Origin: Acinetobacter sp.
Lineage (GTDB): Bacteria > Pseudomonadota > Gammaproteobacteria > Pseudomonadales > Moraxellaceae
Length of the DNA stretch: 29,896 bases
Direction: 5' to 3'
NCBI GenBank assembly: GCA_030152605.1
Contig: JASLJB010000135.1
Span: 1-29,896, forward strand
Part shown: one piece after another, positions 6,665 through 15,324 of the stretch
Layout of the letters: the number at the start of each line of letters is the position of its first letter
Numbering within the stretch: position 1 is the first letter of the stretch
Notes under the pieces: model-generated
The model's input: the letters and a program-made list of their open reading frames with translations, nothing else
What the model was told of the DNA's origin: nothing
Databases searched by the model: none
Made by a program: the position numbers and the translations under genes

Positions 6665-8680
6665 ATGTTGAGTCGTCATTTCTCATCCGTAGTTCTGCTC
6701 TGGGTTGGTCTAGGCTTGGGCGCTGTGGCTCAGGCTGCATCTACGGACCTGGCAAGCGAGCCAGAACCCGCAAAAATCGACTTAAACACCCTGACCGTGA
6801 TTGGCTACCACGAGATCATGGCCAAACAGCAGCCTGCGATCATTCCTGACTATGCCGTGAGCACACAACAGTTTGAGCTGCATTTAGATTGGTTGCAAAA
6901 AAATGGCTATCATTTCATTAATGTCGATCAGTTGATCAAAGCCAATGCGGGCAAATATCAGCTGCCGACCAAACCGGTATTGTTGACCGTGGATGATGGC
7001 TATCAGTCTTTTTACCAGTATGCTTATCCGATCATCAAAGCGCGTAAGATCCCAGTGGTGTTGTCGGTGGTGGGCTCATGGTTGCAGCCCAAAGCCAATA
7101 GCGTGGTGCAGTTTGGCGATGAGACGATTGCCCGTGATAAATTACTCAGTTGGAGCGAGCTGAAAAGCATGCAAGACAGTGGTTTGGTTGAGATCGGCAG
7201 TCACAGTTATAACCTACATCGTGGTGTGATGGGCAATCCACAAGGCAACTCTGAACCGGCTGCGATCACGCGCATCTATGATCCCAAACATAAAAGTTAT
7301 GAGTCTGATCGCGACTATGCCGATCGGATCTACAAAGATTTAAAGAAAAACAATGCACTCCTCAATGCACATGGCTTACGTACCCCGCGCGTCATGGTCT
7401 GGCCTTATGGTCGCTATAATATGCAAACCGTGAGTATTGCCAAAAAGTTGGGCATGCCGGTCAGCATCAGTTTGGATGACGGCCCTGATCATATTCAAAA
7501 ATCTTTGGGGCAAATGAATCGAATCTTGGTCGAAGGCAATATGACCACCGATGATTTGGCGCAGGAAATCCAGAGTCGACAGATGAATCTGGGCGATAAC
7601 AACCGCGCTCAAAAAATTATGCATGTGGATTTGGACTATATCTATGATCCAGATCCACAGCAGCAGGAGCGCAATCTTGGCATCCTACTGGATCGTATAC
7701 GAGCGATGCAGGTCAATACTGTCTATCTACAAGCCTTTTCAGATCCGGATGCCAATGGCTCAGCGGATATGGTGTATTTCCCCAATCGTTATATCCCCAT
7801 GCGTGCCGACTTGTTTAATCGGGTGGCTTGGCAGATTCAAAGTCGGACGCGGGTCAGTCGTGTCTATGCTTGGATGCCGTTGTTGGCTTGGGAGTTGCCA
7901 CACAGCAATCCCGTGGCCAAGGAATTGGTTGTGACTGAGAAAAGTGAGTCTTCGAAGCATCTAAACATGGGCTATTTACGTTTAAGTCCATTTTCTGCAC
8001 CCGCACGTCAAGTGATCAAAGGCATCTATCAGGACTTGGCCAAGTCGACGCCATTTAACGGCATTCTGTTTCATGATGATGCCACTTTATCTGACTATGA
8101 AGATGCCAGTCCTGCTGCGATGAAAGCTTATGCTGAATACGGGTTGCCGACCGACTTGGCTGAGATTCGTGGCAATGATCAGTTGTTACAACGCTGGACT
8201 GGGCTGAAAACGCGCACCATCGATCAGTTTGCTTTGGAACTCGCGGCAGAAGTGCGTCAGTACCAACCCTTTTTAATGACCGCACGCAATCTGTATGCGC
8301 AGGTGGCACTGTCAGCGTATGCTGAAAACTGGTATGCGCAGTCGCTAGAAGAATCACTCAAGAACTATGATTTTACGGCGATTATGGCCATGCCCTATAT
8401 GGAGCAAAGCTCGGATGCGAATCAGTTTTATCAGCGCTTGGTGAAACGAGTACGCCAGTATCCGCAAGGCATGAAAAAAACCGTATTTGAGCTACAGGCT
8501 GTAAATTGGCGCAATCAAGAGAAAATCCCGAGTAGCGAAATGAGTGACACCATTGCCTCCTTGTATCAACAAGGGGTATTACATGTCGGCTACTATCCAG
8601 ATGATCCGATACAAGGTCATCCTGACCCAGAGGTGATGCGTAAAGCCTTTGCGATCAAATCTTCTCGCTTGATTCCTTAG
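6665..8680 (+). CDS. pgaB: Poly-beta-1,6-N-acetylglucosamine N-deacetylase PgaB
   Basis: PgaB partially deacetylates PNAG in the periplasm before export, a step needed for biofilm matrix. This protein has 671 residues, as in the family. The N-terminal polysaccharide deacetylase domain (about 40-310) shows LLTVDDGYQSF with Asp110/Asp111 and GSHSYNLH with the metal ligands His180 and His185, followed by VWPYGRYN. The C-terminal glycoside-hydrolase-like domain (about 315-665) has MHVDLDYIYDPDPQQQERN, VYLQAF, MPLLAWEL and FHDDATLSDYEDASP. The N-terminus is a Sec signal (cleavage near AQA, about residue 24) but has no lipobox cysteine, unlike E. coli PgaB, which is a lipoprotein. It is the first gene of a pgaBCD operon, followed 11 bases later by pgaC. 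A pgaA gene is missing upstream. Confidence 0.96.
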   Translation: MLSRHFSSVVLLWVGLGLGAVAQAASTDLASEPEPAKIDLNTLTVIGYHEIMAKQQPAIIPDYAVSTQQFELHLDWLQKNGYHFINVDQLIKANAGKYQLPTKPVLLTVDDGYQSFYQYAYPIIKARKIPVVLSVVGSWLQPKANSVVQFGDETIARDKLLSWSELKSMQDSGLVEIGSHSYNLHRGVMGNPQGNSEPAAITRIYDPKHKSYESDRDYADRIYKDLKKNNALLNAHGLRTPRVMVWPYGRYNMQTVSIAKKLGMPVSISLDDGPDHIQKSLGQMNRILVEGNMTTDDLAQEIQSRQMNLGDNNRAQKIMHVDLDYIYDPDPQQQERNLGILLDRIRAMQVNTVYLQAFSDPDANGSADMVYFPNRYIPMRADLFNRVAWQIQSRTRVSRVYAWMPLLAWELPHSNPVAKELVVTEKSESSKHLNMGYLRLSPFSAPARQVIKGIYQDLAKSTPFNGILFHDDATLSDYEDASPAAMKAYAEYGLPTDLAEIRGNDQLLQRWTGLKTRTIDQFALELAAEVRQYQPFLMTARNLYAQVALSAYAENWYAQSLEESLKNYDFTAIMAMPYMEQSSDANQFYQRLVKRVRQYPQGMKKTVFELQAVNWRNQEKIPSSEMSDTIASLYQQGVLHVGYYPDDPIQGHPDPEVMRKAFAIKSSRLIP

Positions 8681-8691
8681 GGGGTCGGTAT

Positions 8692-9957
8692 ATGACGTCT
8701 TTTCAACACTTTTGGCAGTCGATACTGAATTTTATTTTTTATTATCCATTGTTTATGTCTTATCTATGGATGATCGGTGCTTTAATTTTCTATTGGCGTG
8801 AACGCAAGGAACCGCCTTATTACGCGCCGGCAGCCTTAGCCGAGTATCCATTGGTGGCGGTGTTGGTGCCTTGTTTTAATGAGGGTATCAATGCCAAAGA
8901 AACCATCAGCCATGCTTTGAAATTGGATTACCCACACTTTGAGGTGATCGCGATCAATGATGGCAGCAGTGACAATACCGCCGAAGTCCTCAATAGCATG
9001 GCTGCGTTTTATCCGCAGCTGCGCGTGGTGCATTTGGCTGAAAACCAAGGCAAGGCCATGGCTTTACAGGCCGGTAGTCTGGTCACCGAAGCCGAGTTTC
9101 TGATCGGAATTGATGGGGATGCCTTGCTCGACCCGCATGCGGCCAGTTGGATGATTCGGCATTTTCAACACAATCCCGCCGTGGCTGCAGTGACCGGCAA
9201 TCCACGAATTCGTAATCGCTCGACCTTACTTGGACGTATTCAAGTCGGTGAGTTTTCATCGATCGTGGGCATGATCAAACGCGCACAGCGGACCTTTGGT
9301 CGTTTATTTACCGTCTCTGGCGTGATTACTGCATTTCGTAAAAGTGCGGTACATGAAGTCGGTTATTGGTCACCGGATATGCTGACCGAAGACATCGATA
9401 TCACCTGGAAGTTACAACGTGCCGGTTGGGATGTGCGTTTTGAGCCGAATGCCTTGGTATGGATCTTGATGCCTGAAACTTTAAGTGGTCTATGGAAGCA
9501 GCGTCTGCGCTGGGCCATGGGCGGTGCACAAGTGCTGCTGAAAAATATCGATGTTATAATCAAGCCCAAACTTAACTTCCTTTGGCCCTTGATCATCGAA
9601 CTGTGTTTGACCCTGCTGTGGTCTTATTTGATGTTGATCATCGCAGTGATGTGGTTGTTATCGTTGATCTTACCCATCCTCGGTTTAGACAGCATGAGCT
9701 CTCCGTTTCTCCCAACGGGCATGGGCGTGTTGTTAGGTGCGACCTGTTTGATCCAATTTGCAGTGAGTAAATGGATGGACAGTCGCTATGAAGCGCGATT
9801 GGGGCGTAATTATTATTGGATGATTTGGTATCCAATTGTATTTTGGCTCATCACCATTACTGCCTCGATCATCGCTTTTCCGAAAGTACTCTGTCGCCGT
9901 GGTGGTAAACGCGCACGTTGGGTGAGTCCAGACCGAGGTATGCGCAATGATGATTGA
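8692..9957 (+). CDS. pgaC: Poly-beta-1,6-N-acetyl-D-glucosamine synthase PgaC
   Basis: This processive family-2 glycosyltransferase in the inner membrane polymerises GlcNAc from UDP-GlcNAc and moves the chain to the periplasm with PgaD. It has 421 residues, within the family range. An N-terminal membrane segment (about 10-35) is followed by the cytosolic catalytic domain, with NDGSSDNT (Asp90), DGD (141-143), the catalytic-base motif TED (232-234) and QRLRW (270-274), which binds the acceptor and marks processive enzymes. At least three C-terminal membrane segments lie at about 298-395. A GGGGG-rich ribosome site overlaps the end of pgaB, supporting co-transcription. Confidence 0.96.
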   Translation: MTSFQHFWQSILNFIFYYPLFMSYLWMIGALIFYWRERKEPPYYAPAALAEYPLVAVLVPCFNEGINAKETISHALKLDYPHFEVIAINDGSSDNTAEVLNSMAAFYPQLRVVHLAENQGKAMALQAGSLVTEAEFLIGIDGDALLDPHAASWMIRHFQHNPAVAAVTGNPRIRNRSTLLGRIQVGEFSSIVGMIKRAQRTFGRLFTVSGVITAFRKSAVHEVGYWSPDMLTEDIDITWKLQRAGWDVRFEPNALVWILMPETLSGLWKQRLRWAMGGAQVLLKNIDVIIKPKLNFLWPLIIELCLTLLWSYLMLIIAVMWLLSLILPILGLDSMSSPFLPTGMGVLLGATCLIQFAVSKWMDSRYEARLGRNYYWMIWYPIVFWLITITASIIAFPKVLCRRGGKRARWVSPDRGMRNDD

Positions 9958-9989
9958 ATTGAAACGATTAGGGAGGCTGAGGAATTTTC

Positions 9990-10406
9990 ATGATGAAGCA
10001 TAATTCTTTGATCATTGATTTACGTAGTCAAATGCCTTGGCACAAACGCTATGTATCCAATACCACCACTGCCATGTTATGGGCAGTATGGTTGCTGTTA
10101 TGGCGTCCGTTGATGATTATCGTCGGAATTTTGGGGGTACAAAAACCGCATATCGTGCAGCAGTTTGTGCAAATGTTTGCGCATGTTTTGGAAAATGGCT
10201 TTACCGCACTGATTGCTTGTGCGATTTCACTGTGGCTGTGGAGTAATTTCGTCAGCTCTAAGTCGATTAAACTCACCAAAACCAAAAGCCTCGAAGACTA
10301 TGCAGCGTATTTTGAATTGAGCCCAAGCCAGTTAACACAAGTACGTCATGATCAGGTGCTGACCGTACATCATAATGCGGAAGGTAAAATCGTTCAGATC
10401 AAGTAA
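9990..10406 (+). CDS. pgaD: PNAG biosynthesis protein PgaD
   Basis: This 138-residue membrane protein has the PgaD layout: a short polar N-terminus, two hydrophobic segments (about 26-50 and 68-88) and a cytoplasmic tail with LEDYAAYFELSPSQL. PgaD binds PgaC and is needed for polymer synthesis; in E. coli the pair senses cyclic di-GMP. The ATG at 9990 is preceded by an AGGA-type site. It starts 32 bases after pgaC and is followed directly by a terminator, marking the end of the operon. The assignment rests on position, size and topology as well as sequence. Confidence 0.88.
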   Translation: MMKHNSLIIDLRSQMPWHKRYVSNTTTAMLWAVWLLLWRPLMIIVGILGVQKPHIVQQFVQMFAHVLENGFTALIACAISLWLWSNFVSSKSIKLTKTKSLEDYAAYFELSPSQLTQVRHDQVLTVHHNAEGKIVQIK

Positions 10407-10422
10407 ACTGAGCCTCGACCTT

Positions 10423-10452
10423 ATAAAAGTCCCATTCTCATGGGACTTTTAT
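10423..10452. terminator. Intrinsic terminator of the pga operon
   Basis: A perfect 13-bp stem, ATAAAAGTCCCAT (10423-10435) and ATGGGACTTTTAT (10440-10452), encloses a TCTC loop. It starts 16 bases after the pgaD stop and contains the T tract in its right arm. It separates the pga genes from the acyltransferase gene. Confidence 0.85.
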
Positions 10453-10547
10453 GTTTAGAGCAGCAATGTTTAGAGCCGCGCAACTGACTGAGATCAGAGA
10501 TATCGTGTTCTGGCGCTAAGCCGAGATCAAGACCAAATGAAGTGAAT

Positions 10548-11708
10548 ATGCAAAAAATAAATCCAGCCGAAAGTGTTCGTGCTTTGGCCTGTTTGGCAGT
10601 GGTGTTTTCACACCTGAGTTTAAGTTTCTTCCCCAATCTGCATCATTTTGATGAACATGTGCAAGTCGCGACACCGATCAGTGATTGGATTCATGATTCG
10701 CCTTTTGCTTTTTGGTTCTCTGGCACGGCGGCGGTGTATATCTTCTTTGTGCTGAGTGGCTATATCTTGAGTTATGCGATTTATCGGCATGCTGATCCAC
10801 TGCAACGTCAAAGCAAAATCATACAGATGTGTTACAAACGCTACCCACGCCTCGCAATTCCGGTACTCGGTTCTTGTGTACTGACGTGGTTGATCTTTCG
10901 CTACATTCAAGTTGACCCGCAACATGTGCATCCATGGCTTGCGGAATATCTCAGCCAATCAGTGGGATGGCGACAGGCCCTATATCAAGGCACCATCGGG
11001 TCATTTTTGTTTGGACAAAGCTCAGTCAACTGGGTGCTGTGGACCATGCAGATCGAACTGCTGGGGTCGCTGCTGGTATTTGGCGTTTTATGGTTGAAGT
11101 TACAGCACTTTTGGTGGTTTCTCTTGGCACTGCTGTTGATCCCGCCTGTGATCTGGCAGTTTTATAATGAAACGGTGTTTTGGGGCATCTGTTGTTTTTT
11201 AGTCGGGATGTGCATTTATCTATATGCCAAGCCCTTATCTCTGGCTTGGGCCGTGCCGATGTTGCTGCTGGGCTTATATTTGGCCGGGATTCATGACAAT
11301 AGCGCGGCCTATCAATGGATCATCCGCATTGTTGGCGAGCGGAGTTATGAACTGGGCAATGTCATTGCCGGGATCTTGTTGGTCTATAGTGTGTTAATGA
11401 ATAGCACACTGTCACGTGCCTTGGATCGTCCCAGTCTGGTCAAGATCGGCAAATGGTCATTTTCCATCTATGTGCTGCATCTGCCGCTGATGTATTTGAT
11501 CGCTGTTCCGGTACTGAATCGGTTGCTGGCCTGGGGATGGCTGCACGATCTGGCCTTGATCTGTACAGTGCTATTGTTCATGTTGGCACTACTGCTGATC
11601 GCAGCAATCTATAGCCATTATATCGATGCCTGGGCGATGCGACTCAGTCAAAGCGTGGCACAGCGTCTACAGCGCAAAACCCAAGTTCGGTCGGATCTTA
11701 AACCATAA
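10548..11708 (+). CDS. Acyltransferase 3 family membrane protein
   Basis: This integral membrane O-acyltransferase of about 386 residues with around ten hydrophobic segments belongs to the acyltransferase-3 (OafA/OatA) family, which transfers acetyl, succinyl or other acyl groups to extracellular sugars. Family features are AESVRALACLAVVFSHL near the start (the conserved Arg and His) and YIFFVLSGYILS at about 65-76, then repeated membrane helices and SFSIYVLHLPLMYL near the C-terminus. The ATG at 10548 has a GAAG site; a GTG at 10542 is an alternative. It lies just after pgaD but beyond a terminator, so it has its own transcript. The staphylococcal PNAG locus contains a protein of this family (IcaC), which makes PNAG modification a reasonable guess but no more than that. 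Confidence 0.87.
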   Translation: MQKINPAESVRALACLAVVFSHLSLSFFPNLHHFDEHVQVATPISDWIHDSPFAFWFSGTAAVYIFFVLSGYILSYAIYRHADPLQRQSKIIQMCYKRYPRLAIPVLGSCVLTWLIFRYIQVDPQHVHPWLAEYLSQSVGWRQALYQGTIGSFLFGQSSVNWVLWTMQIELLGSLLVFGVLWLKLQHFWWFLLALLLIPPVIWQFYNETVFWGICCFLVGMCIYLYAKPLSLAWAVPMLLLGLYLAGIHDNSAAYQWIIRIVGERSYELGNVIAGILLVYSVLMNSTLSRALDRPSLVKIGKWSFSIYVLHLPLMYLIAVPVLNRLLAWGWLHDLALICTVLLFMLALLLIAAIYSHYIDAWAMRLSQSVAQRLQRKTQVRSDLKP

Positions 11709-11942
11709 TAGCTTCACAGTTTCGGTGCTGTGCGTGCTTTAAATCTATTAAATCCTGAAATTTCAGACATGTATTGTTACCTTTATTTTTACTGACCGGT
11801 GTTGACCCTTATACAATGAAGCAAAAGCAATCCCATTTCTAAGCACAATAATAAAATCCTGTGGATTGCTCAGCATTAGATGAAGCGAATTAAATAAAGC
11901 ATCAAATCAAGTATATAAGTCAGCGAACTGAGCGGGTGAAGC

Positions 11943-12431
11943 ATGTCGAAGTTGTTGGTCATCTTATTTTTTCTAGGATTGGTATTACTCTTTGCCTTTA
12001 AAATTTGGCAAAGCCAGCAATCTAAGCAACTGAAAAAAGGCCCCGCGACCTCGCCGAAACCTGGTCGACATGCCAGTAAGACCATGCAATCCCGCCCAGC
12101 CGAATTAGATGACCTTGCAGAGCAAGAACTTGAACTGGCTTCTAACCAAATCTTGTTTGATCAAGTGGCAGCGTTACTGTTCGAAAGTAAAACCGTGACC
12201 ACCGATCGGCAAGCCGCTGAGCAGATTCAACAACGCTATCTGGCCAAGATGCCTGCGCAAGTGCTGAGTCAGGTGGGGGAGTTTGAACTGGGGGAGTGGT
12301 CGATCTTCTGGACCTTTAAGCAACAATCACTCGAATACTATGTGGCGCGTTATGGGGTGTTCTACACCCATGTCGATCGCTTCGGCCGTGAACATAGCGA
12401 GCAACATCACGTGGATGGTTTTCAATCCTAA
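11943..12431 (+). CDS. Membrane-anchored hypothetical protein
   Basis: This 162-residue protein of unknown function has one N-terminal membrane segment (about 3-21), a basic Ser/Pro/Lys-rich linker (about 25-55), an acidic helical stretch and a C-terminal domain (about 65-160) with aromatic strands such as GEWSIFWTF and ARYGVFYTHVDRFGREHSEQHH. The positive charges after the membrane segment suggest the C-terminal domain is cytoplasmic. A GGGTGAAG site precedes the ATG. Codon use and spacing look like a normal gene. I do not recognise a named family. It lies alone between the acyltransferase and copA. Confidence 0.75.
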   Translation: MSKLLVILFFLGLVLLFAFKIWQSQQSKQLKKGPATSPKPGRHASKTMQSRPAELDDLAEQELELASNQILFDQVAALLFESKTVTTDRQAAEQIQQRYLAKMPAQVLSQVGEFELGEWSIFWTFKQQSLEYYVARYGVFYTHVDRFGREHSEQHHVDGFQS

Positions 12432-12486
12432 GGCTTAAGTTAGAGCAGACCTACCTGTTAAACGCCAAGCTGAACTAGAATAGCGC

Positions 12487-12517
12487 TTGACCTTACAATG
12501 ATGGCAATCTTTAAGCT
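12487..12517 (+). promoter_or_regulatory. CueR-type copper promoter of copA
   Basis: A -35 box TTGACC (12487-12492) and a -10 box TAAGCT (12512-12517) are separated by 19 bases, the overlong spacer typical of MerR-family activation. The 21-base spacer element at 12490-12510 (ACCTTAC..GGCAATCT) is an imperfect dyad of the same register as the E. coli copA CueR box. It lies 39 bases before copA, and cueR is encoded downstream. Confidence 0.65.
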
Positions 12518-12555
12518 GTCATGATCAATCTATTCAACCGGATACAGGAGGGCGC

Positions 12556-15090
12556 ATGACGCTACAGTCTAAACATCAGCTTGGCTTTCGCGACAGTTTC
12601 AAGATTGAGGGCATGACCTGTGCCTCCTGTGTTGGGCGGGTCGAACGTGCGCTGAATAAACTTGAGGGCGTCAGCGCGGTATCGGTCAACTTGGCGACCG
12701 AACAGGCCTTTATTGAAAGCCAAACCGCCTTAGATCCTGAACAGGTGGCTGCCGCAGTCGAACGTGCAGGCTTTCAAGTTCAACGCCCGCAGCGCATTGA
12801 ACTCGATATCCGCGGTATGACTTGTGCCTCCTGTGTCGGCCGAGTTGAACAAGCACTGCGCCGTGTCGATGGGGTCAGTCAAGCCACAGTCAATCTGGCG
12901 ACTGAAAAAGCTTTGATTCAAACCAATCATGAGGTCTCACAAGCCGACTTGGTCAAAGCGATCGAAAAAACTGGCTTTGAGGTGCTTGCAACTGAGCCTG
13001 AGCACAGTCAGAGTTCAATTGACTCAGCCCAGCAACAACAGCAACACCGAAAAGCCGATGAACTCAAAGCCTTACAACGTGATCTGATCATTGCTTTGTG
13101 TTTGGCCGTGCCGGTCTTTGTCTTGGAAATGGGCTCGCATTTATTTTCTGGTTTTCATCATTGGGTTAACCTATCTATCGGTGCGCACAACAGTGCATTG
13201 ATTCAGTGGCTGTTAACCAGTTTGGTGTTGCTGATTCCTGGACGACGTTTTTATCAAAAGGGGCTACCGGCCTTGTGGCGTCTGGCGCCGGATATGAATT
13301 CCTTGGTCGCCGTGGGGACTTTGGCTGCCTATGGCTACTCGGTGGTGGCATTGTTTGCACCGCAACTGCTTCCTGTGGGCAGCGTACATATTTATTTTGA
13401 AGCTGCTGCGGTGATCGTGGCCTTGATTTTATTGGGGCGTTACTTTGAAGCCAAGGCCAAAGGTCGAACGTCACAGGCGATTCAGCATTTACTCGGCATG
13501 CAGCCCAAAGTCGCGCGGGTACAACAACAAGGGCAGTGGATTGAAGTGCCGATCGCGCAGGTGCAGTCGGGCATGTTGGTTGAGGTACGTCCCGGGGAGC
13601 GTGTGCCGGTCGATGCTGTGGTGGTCTCTGGGCAGAGTTATATCGATGAATCGATGATCACCGGTGAGCCGATGGCGGTCGAAAAAATCCAAGGCGCGAG
13701 CGTGGTTGGTGGCACGGTCAATCAAAGCGGTAGTTTGCAGATTCGTGCCACGGATGTGGGCAGTGCCTCGGTCTTGGCGCATATTGTTCGCTTGGTCGAG
13801 CAGGCGCAAGGCGGCAAACTTCCGATACAGGCCATGGTGGATAAAGTCACGCTGTGGTTTGTGCCGACAGTGATGGGCTTGGCAGCATTGACCTTTTTGG
13901 CTTGGTTGATCTTGGGTCCTGCGCCGGCGTTGAACTTTGCTTTGGTGAATGCCGTCGCGGTTCTGATCATCGCCTGTCCATGTGCCATGGGCTTGGCCAC
14001 ACCGACCTCAATCATGGTGGGCACCGGGCGTGGTGCGGAATTAGGCATCCTGTTCCGCAAAGGTGAAGCCTTGCAGCTACTCAAAGATGCGCGCGTGGTC
14101 GCGGTGGATAAAACCGGCACATTGACGGCCGGCAAACCGAGTTTGACCGACTTTGAACTGCTGTCGGGCTTTGAGCGCGATCAGGTCTTGGCACAGGTGG
14201 CTGCGGTAGAAGCCAAGTCCGAACATCCTATTGCGCAGGCGATCGTTCAGGCTGCGCAAGCTCAAGCCTTGCCTTTGGCCTCGGTGACAGAATTTCAGTC
14301 CATCACCGGTTATGGTATCCAAGCCAAAGTTGCGGGTCAGTTGTTGCAGATTGGTGCCGATCGCTATATGCATCAGTTGGGGCTGAGCACTGATGTATTT
14401 GCACAGACCGCAACCCGATTGGGCACACAAGCCAAAACCCCATTATATGTGGCGGTGGATGGCCAGTTGGCGGCGATCATTGCCGTCGCAGATCCGATCA
14501 AGGACAGCAGTTTTGTTGCCATCGCGGCCTTGCATCAACTCGGTCTTAAAGTCGCCATGATCAGTGGCGATAACCGGCATACCGCAGAGGCGATTGCCAA
14601 GCAACTGAATATTGATGAAGTGGTGGCAGAGGTTCTTCCCGATGCCAAAGTGCAGGCAGTGCAACAACTGCAACAGCGCTTTGGTCGTGTGGCCTATGTT
14701 GGGGATGGGATCAATGATGCACCAGCTTTGGCTGCCGCAGATGTAGGGATTGCCATCGGCACCGGCACTGATGTGGCGATCGAAGCTGCAGATGTGGTGC
14801 TCATGTCAGGTAGCTTGGTTGGCGTACCGAACGCCATCGCACTGAGTAGCGCCACCATCAACAATATTCGCCAAAACCTATTTTGGGCCTTTGCCTATAA
14901 TGCGGCTTTGATTCCGGTCGCAGCCGGTGTGTTGTATCCGATCTGGGGCATCTTACTCTCACCTGTATTTGCAGCAGGGGCGATGGCCTTGTCCTCGGTG
15001 TTTGTACTCAGCAATGCGCTGCGCTTACGTGGCTTCCAAGCGACATTACAGCATGACGCGGAGCAGGATGTGCAGCAGCAAACACACTGA
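12556..15090 (+). CDS. copA: Copper-exporting P1B-type ATPase CopA
   Basis: This 844-residue P-type ATPase pumps Cu(I) out of the cytoplasm. Two N-terminal heavy-metal-associated domains carry GMTCASC (Cys22/Cys25 and Cys90/Cys93). The intramembrane Cu site is CPC (Cys474-Pro-Cys476), followed by the phosphorylation motif DKTGT with Asp518, and GDGINDAPAL in the C-terminal hinge. The actuator motif TGEP lies upstream of CPC, and eight membrane helices fit the family. A good AGGAGG ribosome site precedes the ATG at 12556. The upstream CueR-type promoter and the downstream cueR gene indicate copper-induced expression. Two HMA domains, as in E. coli CopA, favour copper over zinc or cadmium. Confidence 0.97.
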   Translation: MTLQSKHQLGFRDSFKIEGMTCASCVGRVERALNKLEGVSAVSVNLATEQAFIESQTALDPEQVAAAVERAGFQVQRPQRIELDIRGMTCASCVGRVEQALRRVDGVSQATVNLATEKALIQTNHEVSQADLVKAIEKTGFEVLATEPEHSQSSIDSAQQQQQHRKADELKALQRDLIIALCLAVPVFVLEMGSHLFSGFHHWVNLSIGAHNSALIQWLLTSLVLLIPGRRFYQKGLPALWRLAPDMNSLVAVGTLAAYGYSVVALFAPQLLPVGSVHIYFEAAAVIVALILLGRYFEAKAKGRTSQAIQHLLGMQPKVARVQQQGQWIEVPIAQVQSGMLVEVRPGERVPVDAVVVSGQSYIDESMITGEPMAVEKIQGASVVGGTVNQSGSLQIRATDVGSASVLAHIVRLVEQAQGGKLPIQAMVDKVTLWFVPTVMGLAALTFLAWLILGPAPALNFALVNAVAVLIIACPCAMGLATPTSIMVGTGRGAELGILFRKGEALQLLKDARVVAVDKTGTLTAGKPSLTDFELLSGFERDQVLAQVAAVEAKSEHPIAQAIVQAAQAQALPLASVTEFQSITGYGIQAKVAGQLLQIGADRYMHQLGLSTDVFAQTATRLGTQAKTPLYVAVDGQLAAIIAVADPIKDSSFVAIAALHQLGLKVAMISGDNRHTAEAIAKQLNIDEVVAEVLPDAKVQAVQQLQQRFGRVAYVGDGINDAPALAAADVGIAIGTGTDVAIEAADVVLMSGSLVGVPNAIALSSATINNIRQNLFWAFAYNAALIPVAAGVLYPIWGILLSPVFAAGAMALSSVFVLSNALRLRGFQATLQHDAEQDVQQQTH

Positions 15091-15166
15091 AAACTGATCA
15101 AACTGCGCTGCCGAGATGCGAATAAAGCGCTGAAAGCTGTGAGAAAAACGCGTTATGATCTAGTCA

Positions 15167-15275
15167 CTGAGTTCGAGGCTTTCGAAGCTAGGCTTCTGAG
15201 TTCGAGGCTAAGTGTCTGAGTTCAAGGCTAAGTGTCTGAGTTCAAGATCCAGCTTTTGAGGTCGAGGCTGAGCTT
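15167..15275. repeat. 20-bp imperfect tandem repeat between copA and cueR
   Basis: Five units with consensus CTGAGTTCRAGGCTAAGYKT start at 15167, 15196, 15216, 15236 and 15256. The first unit is 29 bases, carrying a 9-base insertion; the others are exactly 20 bases. Divergence is highest at the last unit. The array ends 49 bases before the cueR start and occupies most of the copA-cueR spacer. There is no open frame of note. Confidence 0.85.
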
Positions 15276-15324
15276 TAGGTGATCGGACTCAATAACATGA
15301 TTATGCAATCGGTTGAGGTGTTAG

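Noticed and set aside
13722..14135. 137-codon open frame on the minus strand inside copA
   Set aside because: It is fully antisense to the conserved CPC-to-DKTGT region, has no ribosome site and resembles no protein.
15167..15275. Possible CRISPR array
   Set aside because: Units are directly adjacent with no unique spacers, and no cas genes are near.
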